From Lentzea sp. (lineage in GTDB: Bacteria > Actinomycetota > Actinomycetes > Mycobacteriales > Pseudonocardiaceae), in assembly GCA_030146905.1 (NCBI GenBank), contig JASLAV010000805.1:1-8210 (forward strand): 8,210 nucleotides of DNA, in the 5' to 3' direction. Both the position numbers and the translations under genes were made by a program. This document shows, in pieces, positions 6,315-8,210 of the stretch; positions within the stretch are counted from its first letter, which is position 1; each line of letters begins with the position of its first letter. The notes under the pieces are model-generated. The model saw nothing but the letters and a program-made list of their open reading frames with translations. It was not told where the DNA came from and ran no database searches.

Positions 6315-6784
6315 GAGCCGGCGCCCAGTTGGTAGGGCACCGGCAGGTCCAGCGCCGCGAGGAACCGCGCCGTCTTGACCTCCACGAACACCTCGCCGCC
6401 ATCGATCTCGTCGACGTCCTCCAACTCGAACGCCTCCGGGTCCTCGTCCTCCGCCAGGTAGGCGAGGAGCTCGGCCTGCTTGGCGACGACGTCACCGGAA
6501 CCGGACCGGGTCAGCGCCCACCACGCGGCGAGCCCGGAGGCCTCGCGCAGGACGTCGGTCGGGTCGGAGGCGTTCGGGTTCTCGAAGTACGTGCGCGGCG
6601 TCAGCCCGAGGTACGCGACGCCGCTGCCGGGGCCGGCCGGGGTGTAGACGACCGAGGTGATGTCGCTGTCGTGGATGTCGATCCACAGCGACGGTTCGGA
6701 CAACGGCGGCAGCTCACCCTCGGACAGGGTCTTCCACTGGCCGTTCTCGTAGGCATAGGTGCCGAAGAATCCCACGCCGGACAT
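6311..6784 (-). CDS. Uncharacterised acidic protein coupled to the two-domain VOC gene
   Basis: 157 residues, not recognised as any named family. The N-terminal half (about 1-65) is strand-rich with aromatic residues: VGFFGTYAYENGQWK, then SLWIDIHDSDITSVVYTPAG and GVAYLGL. The middle (75-110) is helical (VLREASGLAAWWALTR, VVAKQAELLAYLAE). A very acidic stretch follows (110-130, EDEDPEAFELEDVDEIDGGE), then a strand and helix EVFVEVKTARFLAALDLP. No signal peptide, membrane span or metal-binding cluster is visible. ATG 6784 lies only 4 nt after the ahcY terminator stem; a GAGGGG that could act as ribosome site (6795-6800) is inside that stem. The stop overlaps the next start by 4 nt, so the protein probably works with or beside the VOC protein. 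Confidence 0.75.
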   Translation of the reverse strand: MSGVGFFGTYAYENGQWKTLSEGELPPLSEPSLWIDIHDSDITSVVYTPAGPGSGVAYLGLTPRTYFENPNASDPTDVLREASGLAAWWALTRSGSGDVVAKQAELLAYLAEDEDPEAFELEDVDEIDGGEVFVEVKTARFLAALDLPVPYQLGAGS

Positions 6785-6788
6785 GAAA

Positions 6789-6823
6789 CAGGGGCCCCTC
6801 GCGGTGTGCGCGAGAGGCCCCTG
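6789..6823 (-). terminator. Rho-independent-type terminator of ahcY
   Basis: CAGGGGCC (6789-6796) pairs with GGCCCCTG (6816-6823), and CTCGCG (6798-6803) pairs with CGCGAG (6809-6814), with one C/A mismatch and a 5-nt loop: 14 base pairs in total. On the minus strand it starts 14 nt after the ahcY stop and is followed by TTT, a short tract typical of actinomycete terminators. It ends 4 nt before the ATG of the next gene on the same strand, so it may also tune expression of that gene. Confidence 0.8.
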
Positions 6824-6836
6824 GAAGAGCGGTGGG

Positions 6837-8210
<1,374 letters not shown>

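Noticed and set aside
5712..6335. Plus-strand open frame of 207 codons opposite the two-domain VOC gene
   Set aside because: It is antisense to a convincing VOC gene and has a low-complexity His/Arg/Val-rich sequence without domains.

Overview
The window is high-GC DNA (mostly G/C at third codon positions) from an actinomycete. A Pseudonocardiales-type organism such as the Amycolatopsis/Saccharothrix/Lentzea relatives is my inference. Support comes from a mycobacterial-style thymidylate kinase with the P-loop GLDGAGKRT, a long-form S-adenosylhomocysteine hydrolase, and a helix-turn-helix/DUF5753 regulator paired with a DUF397 protein, a pairing that is abundant in filamentous actinomycetes.

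Layout, left to right. 1-522 (-): 5' part of tmk, its 3' end running off the window. 664-1632 (+): XRE-type regulator with an unrecognised C-terminal domain, divergent from tmk. 1633-1757: convergent gap filled by a 92-nt imperfect inverted repeat. 1758-3800 (-): 680-residue TerD-domain protein that resembles the actinobacterial/myxobacterial RING-TerD family (MXAN_6230/SCO0854 type) but has no RING cysteines. 3887-4741 (+): helix-turn-helix/DUF5753 regulator, followed with overlap by a 58-residue DUF397 protein (4716-4892). 4889-5440 (-): single-domain VOC (glyoxalase-fold) protein, its stop codon interlocked with the DUF397 stop. 5441-5627: gap with only a weak hairpin. 5628-6314 (-): two-domain VOC protein, ATGA-coupled to a 157-residue uncharacterised protein (6311-6784). 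6789-6823: strong terminator hairpin. 6837-8210 (-): ahcY, missing its N-terminus at the window edge.

The two end genes are core genes: in Mycobacterium tuberculosis sahH (Rv3248c) lies directly upstream of tmk (Rv3247c) and mtrA-mtrB-lpqB. Here the same two genes keep their order and strand but are about 6.3 kb apart, so the middle looks like an accessory island in a conserved locus. There is no transposase, integrase, tRNA or CRISPR array. The island has two regulators, a TerD stress-type protein, a DUF5753/DUF397 pair and two VOC proteins. A shared role in stress or conflict biology is possible, but it is inference.

Several genes (tmk, the first VOC gene, the DUF5753 regulator) lack a Shine-Dalgarno sequence and have a TANNNT -10-like hexamer 6-8 nt before the start codon, which suggests leaderless mRNAs.
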